DNA from: Plasmodiophora brassicae
Taxonomy: Eukaryota > Endomyxa > Phytomyxea > Plasmodiophorida > Plasmodiophoridae
Assembly (NCBI GenBank): GCA_039704465.1
Contig: JASFAU010000002.1
Coordinates: 1,612,001 to 1,676,000 of the forward strand
DNA: 64,000 nt
Reading direction: 5' to 3'
Program-made: the position numbers and the translations under genes
The notes under the pieces: model-generated
Told to the model about the DNA's origin: nothing
What the model saw: only the letters and a program-made list of their open reading frames with translations
The model's database searches: none
Shown: positions 42,935 through 52,170 of the stretch, piece by piece
Layout of the letters: every line of letters begins with the position of its first letter
Numbering within the stretch: the first letter of the stretch is position 1

Positions 42935-43203
42935 AACGTCCGACCCGTTGGCGCAGTGTGCTGCGCTGCCGCCCAGTAACGCAGCGGAGCTGCAGCACAG
43001 TGTGGGGGAGCTGCAGCACAGTGTGGGGGAGCTGCAGCACAGTGTGGGGGAGCTGCAGCACAGTGTGGGGGAGCCGCAGCACAGTGTGGGGGAGCTGCAC
43101 ACGTCCGACCCGTTGGCGCAGTGTGCTGCGCTGCCGCCCGGTAACGCAGCGGAGCTGCAGCACAGTGTGGGGGAGCTGCAGCACAGTGTGGGGGGAGCTG
43201 CAC
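42935..43203. repeat. 21-bp minisatellite with a higher-order duplication
   Basis: The unit GAGCTGCAGCACAGTGTGGG(G) is repeated about six times at 42987-43100 and about three times at 43152-43203. A 52-bp segment containing CCGACCCGTTGGCGCAGTGT precedes each array (about 42938-42989 and 43101-43152) with one mismatch. So the whole block is a duplicated composite. It ends 47 bp upstream of the ARP8-like ATG. Being 21 bp, the unit opens all frames, but the encoded repeats have no protein character and I regard it as non-coding. Confidence 0.9.
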
Positions 43204-43249
43204 ACCCCGCCACCGCCATGTCCGCAGTCCGCGAGGCGGTCGACCGTCG

Positions 43250-45418
43250 ATGGCGGACGTCACCGACGCCACCAAGATCATTGTGCTGCAGCCGGGATCC
43301 GCCTACTTGCGGTACGGGTTTGCGGCCGACGACGAGCCGCGTTCGATCCCGCATGTCGTCGCGTATCGTGCGGCGCACCGGCAGGTTGCGGTAGCGCGTA
43401 CGCGGTCGTGCTAGGCGAGGGCTTACACGGTACGCTAGGCACCGGCCATGACCCCGCTGTCAGACGCCGATCTCGACATCGTCAGGCGTCGCCGCAACCG
43501 AGGAGCGAAGGAATCCATGGCCATGTTCAAGAAGAAGTTCAAACCGAAGGTACGAATTGCTGGCGTTTAGAACGAGTGACCCCGCGCCTGAGGCCCGTCG
43601 TTCGATAGTACGACTCGTCGCGAGCGCCGTCGAATGGCTTCTTCGGTGGTGGCACAGATCTGATCTTCGACGAGACGAATTCCGTCCGCAGGTTGGATGC
43701 GGCGGACGAGAACCCGTGGCCGTTAACCGACGTCAGCGGGTCGCCTTCTTGTGGTGCGTTCTCGTCTCCAAGACGGTCGTGGTGCGCCCCCCTAACGACG
43801 GTTCCCGCACAGTCGTCGGTGACGACGCCCTTCACATCCCGCGGTCGGCGAATTACAGGCTGGTCTGGCCGATCGTGCGGGGCCGATTGGCGTCCAGTGA
43901 GCATCGAACAACGCATTCGGCGATCGACGCTCTGTACGACACGTTCTCGTTCGCGTTCAGAGGTCCGGATTTGTGTACCGTGCTGCCCCCTGCGACGCCT
44001 ATCGTTGACGCCCCGGGTGCAGAGCTGGGCGTGGCGCGCAACGAACGCGCCAATCGTGCCGTTGCGCTCGTTGTGTCCGACCTGATGACGCAGCGGGAGA
44101 TCGTCGACGTGCACGACCTGCTTCTGGACCAGGTGTGTGTGTGTGTGTGTGTGAACGCGACTCGCGTGTCGGTTGCTGAAGCAGATGCGCACAGCTGGGC
44201 GTCGGCGCCGTGTTCGTCCACCGCGAATCGATACTGGCGTGTCTGGGCGCCGGGCTGTCCACGTGCTGTACGTTTCGGGCACGCGTCCCGGCGCCTGCTC
44301 GATCTCACCATCGTTGCCAGGCGTTGTCGATATTGGGAAGGAGAAGACGCATGTCGCGTGCGTTAGGGAAGGCCTCGTAGTCCCTGGAACATCGTAAACC
44401 GTTTTCGCCAGCCGGCTATGACGCGTGCCTGACGGCTCCATCGGCAGGTTCGTCGCGTATTACGGGTCGGACCATATCGCGGAAACGTTCCTGTTCCTGC
44501 TGCGTGCGTGCTCGGGCGAATTCGGGTTCGACCGCGAGCATTACTTCCCGTTCCAGGACGCCAACCTGAGCGACCCGCAGCACTTCGCCGTCCTGGACGA
44601 CCTGAAGGTGCGGGCGTGCGCGTTCCCGCCCAGCACCGTCGAGGACGTCGAGTTCAGCCAGCCGTACGACATCGTCTTGGACGGCACGCGATACAGCATG
44701 AACATCACGCAAGCGGGGTACCTGGCCCCCCTGGCGCTGTTCCAGTGCGATCTCCTCGGTCCAGGCGTGTACGTCAACACGCGCCACGCGTTGCACTACC
44801 TGATGGATGACGTCCGGCCGTTCGACTACATGGGCAAGGAGGTCATGGAGACCGCCCCGCAGATTGCCGGCCGGGCCAAGGACATGGCCAGGAAGACGGT
44901 CGGCCCTACTGGAGACGACGCCGTTCCGATGAGCGAACTTGCAATGGAGGTAGACATGGGCGACAACCTCGAGAAGGACCGGGATCGAACCGAGGAGGAC
45001 AGCGCGTACAGCGAGGTGGCGTCGGTGGCGTCGGTGGAGACCTCGCCGACGCCGCTGCACGAACTGGTTGCCGCAAGCATCGGCGCCGTTCGTGACATCG
45101 AGCTGTGTCGAACGCTGCTGTCGCAGATCATTATCGTCGGCGGGAGCGCCAAGTTCAAAGGGTTCATCGAGGAATGCGAGGACAGGTGTGTTTCGTTCGT
45201 GGCGGAGGCATGCGGGATGGGCATGTCTGATGGCGCTGCCGCACAGGGTTCTCGATACAGTGGCGAGTTCCATCGGGGCGTCCGACCGCGTCGAAGTCCT
45301 GCAGGATATCCACCAGTCGGATCCGAGCAATCTCAGCTGGCTAGGTGCCGCCATCCTGGCCCAGTCAACCGGTCGGTCTGCGTCATTCATCGAGGTTGTG
45401 AAATCGACGCGTTCCTAA
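43250..45418 (+). CDS. ARP8: Actin-related protein, ARP8-like (INO80-type chromatin remodelling)
   Basis: Eight exons (first 43250-43397, last 45247-45418) sum to 588 aa with all phases consistent. The N-terminal actin fold begins KIIVLQPGSAYLRYGFAADD and PHVVAY. Then DDALHIPRSANYRLVWPIVR, AIDALYDTFSFAF, the mid-fold VGAVFVHRESILACLGAGLS and CCVVDIGKEKTHVACVREG, and late IIIVGGSAKFKGFIEECEDR and NLSWLGAAILAQ. A long acidic insertion (residues about 410-500) and the -LQPGS- start are ARP8 features. ARP8 works with actin and ARP4 in the INO80 complex. Intron 4 begins inside a GT microsatellite. ARP5 or ARP9 are the alternatives. Confidence 0.75.
44133..44152. repeat. GT dinucleotide repeat at a splice donor of ARP8-like
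   Basis: Nine GT units begin at the exon 4/intron 4 boundary. Frame requires the donor two bases into the repeat (after 44134), but several neighbouring GTs could serve. Confidence 0.8.
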
Positions 45419-45836
45419 ACGGTAGCGATGCGTCCAGGCTGCTGGATAACATCCAAGGAATGGACCGGTAGCGCCCTTCTGTCCCATGTCCATCTGCTAC
45501 GTGCTAAGGTCGCCTTTCAGTGGGACTCATGACGCAAATGAAGCTCCCCCTGTCTGTTGGCTATTACATCGTGAGCTGTCTCTGTCGGATTCTGGATATC
45601 ATGGGGCAGGCTTCCACATTCTTTGCTACCGCTGGAGTCGCCTATTGCTACAGCATCGTTTGAAGGGCACGACGTCATTGTCACGTCGGACGCGTGGCGT
45701 AAAGCCGAGTCGGTGTTCCTCGGGTGGCGTAACCTCATGGCGGAGCCAGTAGTCAGAACAGGTTGGTGCCGGGAGCGCTCTGTTTATACTAATAGATTTC
45801 ACTGGCTGGTAAGTTACACGATTAGACGGCTCGACA
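45419..45836. other. 418-bp region between convergent ARP8-like and PPR genes
   Basis: Shared 3' flank. A frame continuing to 45471 after the ARP8-like stop (LNGSDASRLLDNIQGMD) looks partly coding and could be an alternative last exon. Otherwise nothing is recognisable. Confidence 0.35.
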
Positions 45837-47606
45837 TCAGGTTCGCTTGGCGCAGATGGCGTACGTCGCATGATTCGGTCGGCAGGTCGGGTCGGGATGG
45901 CCGCCCATCAGCGCCAGCACCGACTCGGCCTTGTCAATCTGGTTGCGCTTCACGTACTCCTCCAACAGCATGTGGAGCGTCGCCCGGTTCGGCTGGCACC
46001 CGCGGTCCAGGGAGCGCTTCCACTCGGTGTAGTAGCTCTCCGCTTGCAGCAGGTCACCTCGCGCCAGGCACCCCGCGATCAGCGCATTGTACATGTCCTG
46101 CGTCGGCTGCTTGTTCATGCCCTTCACGCGCTGGCGCAACCGGTCCGCTTCAGTGTACATGCCGTTCTCGGCGTAGTATCCGATCAAGATGGCGAACGCC
46201 GGCGAGGGCGCTTGCTGGCCGTTGGCCTGGAACCGCTGGATCTCCTCCTCGAACACGTGCGCTGCCATGTCCAGGTCGCCGACGCGCAGGTACGCCGAGA
46301 TCATCAGGTGGTACGTGATCTGCGTCGGGTCGCTCACGAAATGGAACAGGCGCTCGGCCTCGGCGATGTTGTTCACGCGGACGTAGCCGTCGATTAGCGC
46401 CTGGTACGTGACGGCGTTCGGCGCCAGCGGCGGCGACATCTCAGACATCTTGCTGACGTAGTCCTCGGCCGCCTTCATGTTGCCCAGGCGCGCGTACCCG
46501 CCAATGATCGTGTTCATCGACACAATGTCAGGATGACAGCCCGGGGCCGACCGCATCTGGACCAGCATGAGCTCGGCGGCGTCCATGTCGCCGGACGTCG
46601 AGTACCCCTTCAGCATCGTGTTGTACGTGACTTGGTTCGGGCGGCATTTCGGGTCCTGGTGGTTCTTCAGACGATGCAGCAGGTGTTCCGCCTCTTCCAT
46701 ACGCCCGCAGTTTGACAGGCCTTTCATCAGCGTCGTGTACGTGACGTGGTCCGGCTCCAGGTCCGGGTCCTCGCTCTCCTCCATGATGCGGAACAGCGAA
46801 CGCGCCTGGTCGATCTCGTCGAGCTTGACGCAGGCGTTGATGATCGTGTTGTACGTGAAGCGGTTTGGTTGCTGGCTGGGCGGGAACGACTTCATCTGCT
46901 CGAGCAGGTCGAGTGCCGCGGTCAGGTTGCGCCCATTGCAGTACGACTTGACGAGGATCGTGTACGTGTACGTGTTCAGCGGGCCAGAGATGTCCACCAG
47001 GCCGGCCTTGACGCTCTGGATCATGGCGAGCACCTCGTTGTAATGCCCCTTCTGCGCCAGACCGTTCAGGCGCGCATTGAACGACCGGATCGTCTTCGAG
47101 CGTGGCTTCTGCATGGTCGCCTGCAGATCGCCGATCGTCATGTGGTCAGACGGGACCACGAGGTGCAGCAGGCGATGGCTCGACGAGCGTGACACGGCTG
47201 GTTGCGGACGCGGTTTGGTCCAGATGGAGGTTGACGTGTTCCAGATGTTTGCCGAAGTCGACCCCAACGAGAGGCCAACGTCGAGACCGAGCGAGTTCGG
47301 GAAGATCGTCGGCGAGTCGAAGATCAGCGACGCCGAACAGAACGACGATCGCTTCATGTCGGACAGCGCACGACGGTTGAGCACCCGCGATTTCGATACG
47401 TCGTCGTCATCGTTCGCCGGCGCAACAGTGGCCTCCTTCGGGAGGGCGTCGTCGGTGCACCCGCGCTCGCCGAAGATCGAGTAGCGCACGCGTTGCGGGT
47501 CGTACTTGAATTCGTCGACAGTGGCCGACAGCGGCACGTGGACGATCTCGGGCGACGTGAGGCGGTCGGCGTCGGCGTGGACGTGAGCGCTCTCGGAATC
47601 AGACAT
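45837..47606 (-). CDS. Pentatricopeptide-repeat protein without obvious presequence
   Basis: Single exon, 589 aa. The first ~150 residues are acidic and Ser/Thr-rich (MSDSESAHVHADADRL) with no mitochondrial presequence. From about residue 165 there are around ten well-formed PPR motifs: TYTILVKSYCNGRNLTAALD, TYNTIINACVKLDEIDQARS, TYTTLMKGLSNCGRMEEAEH, TYNTMLKGYSTSGDMDAAEL, TYQALIDGYVRVNNIAEAER and others. The consensus TYNT...G at motif starts suggests sequence-specific RNA binding. Cytosolic or nuclear location is possible. Alternatively a longer N-terminus with a targeting signal may lie in an upstream exon I did not find. Confidence 0.9.
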   Translation of the reverse strand: MSDSESAHVHADADRLTSPEIVHVPLSATVDEFKYDPQRVRYSIFGERGCTDDALPKEATVAPANDDDDVSKSRVLNRRALSDMKRSSFCSASLIFDSPTIFPNSLGLDVGLSLGSTSANIWNTSTSIWTKPRPQPAVSRSSSHRLLHLVVPSDHMTIGDLQATMQKPRSKTIRSFNARLNGLAQKGHYNEVLAMIQSVKAGLVDISGPLNTYTYTILVKSYCNGRNLTAALDLLEQMKSFPPSQQPNRFTYNTIINACVKLDEIDQARSLFRIMEESEDPDLEPDHVTYTTLMKGLSNCGRMEEAEHLLHRLKNHQDPKCRPNQVTYNTMLKGYSTSGDMDAAELMLVQMRSAPGCHPDIVSMNTIIGGYARLGNMKAAEDYVSKMSEMSPPLAPNAVTYQALIDGYVRVNNIAEAERLFHFVSDPTQITYHLMISAYLRVGDLDMAAHVFEEEIQRFQANGQQAPSPAFAILIGYYAENGMYTEADRLRQRVKGMNKQPTQDMYNALIAGCLARGDLLQAESYYTEWKRSLDRGCQPNRATLHMLLEEYVKRNQIDKAESVLALMGGHPDPTCRPNHATYAICAKRT

Positions 47607-47869
47607 GGTAGAGGAATACGGGATACAGGGAATAACGAATAGGTAGACGGGTCTAATAGAGCTTGTGAACCTTACAGCGCGCCCGGGGTCGTGATATGCA
47701 CCCCAACGAAATAAGAATGACGACTTCGGCCGAGAATTGTTGACTCACAGCAAGCGCTGCGCGCATCACGTGTGTCACGCTTCGGCCGATTAGGAGCGAC
47801 TACGGTATCGGACAGCCACAAGTTCGGCCCACGACGAATCCCGCATACCGTCACAGGTGGTGTGTAGTA

Positions 47870-48329
47870 TCATGTGGCTGTGCTTTGCGGGTGGCGTTCC
47901 AGCGCCCGGTTCGCCCGGAAGTGCTGAACAATGTGGTGTTAGAATGCTGGAATGCGCGACACGACGCGCGACGCGTGAGTGCACCTTCCAATGCCAGTAC
48001 TGGTTGTTATGCAGCGTATCGATAAACGCGGGCGTGTGCAGCTTGGCCCGGAACTGCGGCTGCTGAAGCATCTCCAGGAAGTGGAGCGCGTGCGGGTGGC
48101 TGATGTAGTGGATGTACTCGGGCGTGCGCCAGTACTGCAGATACGCCACGTACGCGACGAACCGCGGGTCGTCCAGGTACTTCTGCTGCGCCAGGCTCTG
48201 CAGATACCACGGGTTCGCCAGCAGCTCGACGAACTCCAGCTCCAGCAGGAACCGCATCCGCCCGTCCGACGCGATCGTGGCCACTGTGCCAACATCCGCC
48301 GCCGCCGCCGCCTCTGCCGCCGACTGCAT
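47870..48329 (-). CDS. MED31: Mediator complex subunit 31 (SOH1)
   Basis: Exons 48329-47985 and 47923-47870 (intron 61 nt) give 132 aa. After a short poly-alanine start (AAEAAAAADVG) the whole conserved MED31 fold is present: RFLLELEFVELLANPWYLQS, LAQQKYLDDPRFVAYVAYLQ, YWRTPEYIHYISHPHALHFL and NNQYWHWK. Splicing adds HFRANRALERHP, as in other MED31 proteins. MED31 sits in the middle module of Mediator and supports RNA polymerase II transcription. It is divergent from the aminotransferase gene with a 204-bp promoter gap. Confidence 0.95.
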
Positions 48330-48533
48330 GACGGACCAGTTCCCGAATGAATGACGGACTCGTTTTGCGCTTTTGTCGCCGGCGGCCGACTACGGCTGCA
48401 CCCGCTGCAGTGCGGCCAGTGCCCGCTCTGTCGTCTGCCCCACTGGCGCAGTGTGCAGTTCGCGGGTGACGACTGACGTGACGCCGCGAAAACGCCCATT
48501 CGTCATTTGCGTGTCTGCCCGGCGGGTGGCACG
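48330..48533. promoter_or_regulatory. Divergent promoter between MED31 and the class V aminotransferase
   Basis: Head-to-head starts at 48329 and 48534. No TATA box is seen. Confidence 0.4.
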
Positions 48534-49890
48534 ATGGGGGGCGACGGCGGCGGCGCGGGCGGGCGACCGTACAAGGTCCCGTTGGTGCCGGGGCCGACAG
48601 CATCGCGGGATGTCAAGGCATTGCACGACGCGTACCCGTCTCCGGATCTTTCGCCTGCGTTCAGCGACCTGTACGCGATGACACAACGCCAGCTACGACG
48701 CCTGCTTCACGCCCGCGACGACATCACACCGGTCGTCCAGGTATATATGTCGGCATTGTTCCTGCTGTAGTGAATGTGGAGACGTGACTCGCGTTTCCAG
48801 ATCGGGGAAGGCCTAATGTCGCTCTGGGGGGCATTGAAGTCCGTCGTGCATTTCAAACCCATTTCTGTGACGTCGGGCGGGACGGTATCGGCTGCATTCA
48901 GGTGTCCATCGAGGCTGATGTGTCGCTGTTGACCCATTGACGATCGATCGGCATGCTCTAGGAGGAGGACCAGAGTTCTCTGTGTCGCGAACGGTCTATA
49001 CGGGGAGGGGTTTGCGGATATGGCGAGATCGCTGGGGGATCACCTCGTCGATGTCCATGTTGTTTTGTTTCCAGCTACGTCGGCCATCGATGTCAGCGCA
49101 GTGTCTTCAGCGGCGCGAGAGTTTCGTCCAGACGTTATCACGGCCGTTCACTGCGATACGCCGACGGGTCTGTTGAACCCAGCTGATGTTATGCGGGCAC
49201 TGGGAGCGCTTGCCGCTGAACACAACGCTCTCTTTATTGTTGACTTTGTGTCGAGCGCCGGTGGCGCCGTGGTCGATATCACCGACTGGAATGTTGATCT
49301 CGGGTGCCTCGGTAGTCAAAAGGTGCTTCATCAGTCATCTTCCTCCGTTTCAATGTTTCCCACTTCCGTTTATTCAGGTACTCGGATTGCCGCCGACGCT
49401 GGCAGTAGCGACCGTGTCTCCACGTGCCTGGGAGCGCATTCACGACGTTGGCTATGCTGGATATGATGGCCTGTTGCAGTGGGAAGGCGTGGGTCAAGAT
49501 GGCAAGGTCGCTCCGTACACCCACTGGTGGCAGGGCGTTGCCGCCCTGCACGACGTTCTTGTCAATCTCAATCTGAACGACATGGTGAAACGTCACAATG
49601 CCGCTCGCCAGTACGTCCTGCAACGCGGCGCCGCCATGGGCCTGGGGCTGTTCGTCGACGACCCGTCCCTGTCGTCGCCGACGTGTACTGCGTTCCGCGT
49701 CCCCGCTGGCGTATCGTGGGCGACGATGAACCATAAGCTGGTACACGAGCATGGCGTCGGCCTCGGTGGAAGTTATGGCGAATTCGAGGGCAACGTGTTC
49801 CGCATTGGCCACATGGGGTACCTTCAGACAGACCTGAAGGCCCTGCAAGCCGGTATGGATGCCGTCGAACGCGTCCTCAATGAACTGTGA
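48534..49890 (+). CDS. Class V PLP aminotransferase (alanine-glyoxylate/serine-pyruvate type)
   Basis: Starts at ATG 48534 with a Gly-rich leader, then VPLVPGPTASRDVKALHDAY as in the family start (PGP). Later exons give IGEGLMSLWGALKS, CVANGLYGEGFADMARSLG, ITAVHCDTPTGLLNP, FIVDFVSSAGG (the PLP-binding Asp in VD) and GSQKVLGLPPTLAVATVS, with the Schiff-base lysine, restored by splicing at 49320-49378. The C-terminus has YTHWWQGVAALHDVL and the small domain ending LNEL. Exons 1 and 2 end at 48740 and 48800-48940; the exon 2/3 junction is uncertain and may carry a 17-residue insert. Substrate (alanine/glyoxylate, serine or phosphonate) cannot be fixed. No presequence or peroxisomal tail. Confidence 0.85.
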
Positions 49891-49907
49891 GACGCGCACA
49901 GTCCCGT

Positions 49908-50801
49908 TTATAGGATGACCCGTTCGGCTTTACTTCGCAAGCTGGTGAGCAACGGCGCGGGTCGGCACAACAGCAACAGCCTAGCTCTCATGTCTGGGAC
50001 GAATTTCGGTCCTTCCGCGTTCGGCGACGTCGACATCGATTCAAGCACGACATGGTCAGGGGCCTTGGTCGCCAACCACAACGTCGATGGGTCGTCGGCA
50101 TGCCTAGGAAAACGGGGGTACGGCCCGATGACCCACTCCACAGCGTCGCGTCGCTGCCGGCAATCCACAACCACGTGGAGATCGTGACACGCACCAAGCG
50201 CCCGATAATGGACCAGGGGGCCTCGACGTTCACTAGGAAATTCAACGGGGTACACGTCGCGACTTGAAACGTCGAACGCCACCCCTCGAACGCGAGGAAC
50301 AAGGCAGGAGCCGTTCGTCGTCGTGTTGCACTGACCAGTGACGAGCAGGCTGATATCGAACACGTTCGCGTGGTTTGCCAAATAGGAGAGGATCGACGTC
50401 GTTATTGGCGCCGAAACGTGCCGTTCATCGTCGTATCCGCCCACGAGGAACAGGGACGTGGCCTGCGTTTCCGCACCAATGAGGTCGAACCACCGCTCGA
50501 CGAACATCGAGATTTGGGAGCAGTCGTCCAGGTGCGCGATTGCTACACGATCACGAGCAGCGTCCGTCAGCATCACAATGGAGCACGTTGTCGCGTCATC
50601 GGACCCGATCAGCCCAATCCCGGTCTGGTGCGATACATCGACGAGCGCCATCTCCCGCTGCAGCACGTAGACGTGCGTGACGTCACCGCGCACGGGCGCA
50701 TACGGCCGCGACAGGAACGACCGTGCCCGGGACGACAGGACGTCGTCGCCGGACAGGCACTGGACCGGGTCGGCCTTGTCCGGCACGCCGACGATGACCA
50801 T
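49908..50801 (-). CDS. NTAN1: Protein N-terminal asparagine amidohydrolase (NTAN1-like)
   Basis: Single exon from ATG 50801, 297 aa. Conserved stretches match NTAN1: THVYVLQREMALVDVS, IGSDDATTCSIVMLTD (the Cys of TTC is the catalytic residue in the family), AIAHLDDCSQI, LFLVGGYDDERHVSAPITTS, and RGVAFDVSSRDVYPVEF. WVIGPYP and the C-terminal STSPNAEGPKFVPDMR follow. NTAN1 deamidates N-terminal Asn to Asp, feeding the Arg/N-degron pathway. The frame is open upstream to 51119 without a fitting start. Its stop is 17 bp from the stop of the convergent aminotransferase gene. Confidence 0.9.
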   Translation of the reverse strand: MVIVGVPDKADPVQCLSGDDVLSSRARSFLSRPYAPVRGDVTHVYVLQREMALVDVSHQTGIGLIGSDDATTCSIVMLTDAARDRVAIAHLDDCSQISMFVERWFDLIGAETQATSLFLVGGYDDERHVSAPITTSILSYLANHANVFDISLLVTGQCNTTTNGSCLVPRVRGVAFDVSSRDVYPVEFPSERRGPLVHYRALGACHDLHVVVDCRQRRDAVEWVIGPYPRFPRHADDPSTLWLATKAPDHVVLESMSTSPNAEGPKFVPDMRARLLLLCRPAPLLTSLRSKAERVIL

Positions 50802-50940
50802 GCGGCGACGCGATCCCCGTGGCGGAGATGGGAACGTTCCCACAGGCCCGGATCGGGGCGAACTACAGTGGCCCGTCTCGGGTCGGATGTCGAACAAAAA
50901 ACACGTTCGACTCGCGTGACCGGGGAAACACCACCACAAC

Positions 50941-51327
50941 ATGATCGGCACGTTTCTCGTCGTGGCTGTCGCTTGTCGCACCTGCGTCGTGCAGTGTACG
51001 GATTGGGATTCCGTCGTGCACGAAGGTCCCGTTGTCGCCGGCCATGCGCCAGCAGCAGCAGTTGGTCGCCTGGCTGCTGTGTTTGCGGAGGCCTGCGCCG
51101 TATCCGAGAAGGCTGTCAAGGAATCGCAGTCGAGCAGCGAAGACCCGGCGCATTCGACACCGCAACGGCGGCTGCGGCGCGCCGCTTCCGATTCGAGCCT
51201 GCCCTCGATGCTGACAATGCAGCGGTTCGTCCGCGGTCTGAACTGGAGCGGCGTTTGCCGTCACGTCCTGCTCGGTGCCGAGTGCCCGTACGGCGAGGCA
51301 TGCCGCTATCAACGCTTCGGAGAATAA
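50941..51327 (+). CDS. Small putative secreted protein ending in a CCCH-like motif
   Basis: Single exon, 128 aa. The N-terminus MIGTFLVVAVACRTCVVQC looks like a signal peptide. The middle is Ala/Ser-rich and polar. The C-terminus reads GLNWSGVCRHVLLGAECPYG then EACRYQRF, which is C-x8-C-x5-C as in CCCH zinc fingers, but the final position has Arg where His is expected. A secreted CCCH protein is unusual; either the finger is disulphide-bonded outside the cell or the N-terminus is not a signal. Divergent from NTAN1 with a 139-bp gap. Confidence 0.6.
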   Translation: MIGTFLVVAVACRTCVVQCTDWDSVVHEGPVVAGHAPAAAVGRLAAVFAEACAVSEKAVKESQSSSEDPAHSTPQRRLRRAASDSSLPSMLTMQRFVRGLNWSGVCRHVLLGAECPYGEACRYQRFGE

Positions 51328-51530
51328 CATTCGTCAGCCCAGGGGCCAAAAATCTGTGCAAAACATGTCACCACTGTACCAATGGTAGATATGTGTAGTT
51401 CCGACTCAGTGAGTCGCGCGTGGTCCGGCGCTACTGCGGGACTGGGAGAGGCGCTGCTTTGGTGTCGTCGAGAATCGGGTGTCATTTTTGTGTTTGTCGA
51501 GTGACGCACGCAGTCCGAGCGCGTTTGGCG

Positions 51531-51988
51531 ATGGGGGTCAAGGTCGGGCCCGGTGCCGATTGGTTGTCGTCGACCGACGCGGCATGCTGACAGCGGCGCG
51601 CGCGCGCTCCTATGCCTTATAGGTTCTGAAGAGTGTCGAGGAGTTCCAGGCCGCCATCAAGTCGCCTGGCGTCAGCCTCGTTGATTTCTACGCGGACTGT
51701 CCGTTCGCGCGCCGCATGCCCCGACGGCGTTCTGGTTGCTGATCTGCGTGCGACGCAGGGTGCGGGCCGTGCAAGTATATCGGCCCGAAGCTGGAGCAGA
51801 TCAGCAACACCGTGACCAGCATCCAGTTCTACAAGGTCAACATTGACAACGTGCCGAACGCGGCGCCCGACGTCCAGTCGATCCCGACGTTCCGCTTCTA
51901 CCAGAACGGCAAGGTCTTCGACGAGGTCGTCGGCGCCGATGAGAACACGCTGCGGGCCCGCATAGACACGCACAAGAACAAACAGTGA
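51531..51988 (+). CDS. TRX: Thioredoxin
   Basis: Exons 51531-51542, 51623-51698 and 51759-51988 (introns of 80 and 60 nt) give 105 aa. The first exon encodes only MGVK and joins to VLKSVEEFQAAI. The active site FYADWCGPCKYIGPKL is completed across intron 2, with the W codon split. Then comes SIQFYKVNIDN, SIPTFRFYQNGKV with the cis-proline, and VVGADENTLRARI. It is the length of a cytosolic thioredoxin with no presequence. It reduces disulphides using thioredoxin reductase. The four-codon first exon is supported by frame and family start only. Confidence 0.9.
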
Positions 51989-52170
51989 CGCCGATGCCTT
52001 CCCGGCGCCGTCTCATACACGACTCCCTACCTGGCGCGCGCCTAATGGCGCCGCAGCAACGATGACTTTAGGAATGCGCGACACGGAACGTTCTATTTTA
52101 ATTCCGCCGATGAAAGTTATGGGCGGTTTTTGCGCGGGCCTCAGCGGGGAGGAGTGGGTGGGGTCAGTCA

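Noticed and set aside
42935..43203. Possible CRISPR-like or repeat-protein array
   Set aside because: Direct 21-bp units without spacers, in a eukaryotic context; translation gives trivial heptapeptide repeats.
50370..51398. Plus-strand frame opposite NTAN1 and through the small secreted gene
   Set aside because: NTAN1 is clear on the minus strand; this frame crosses the divergent promoter without protein character.
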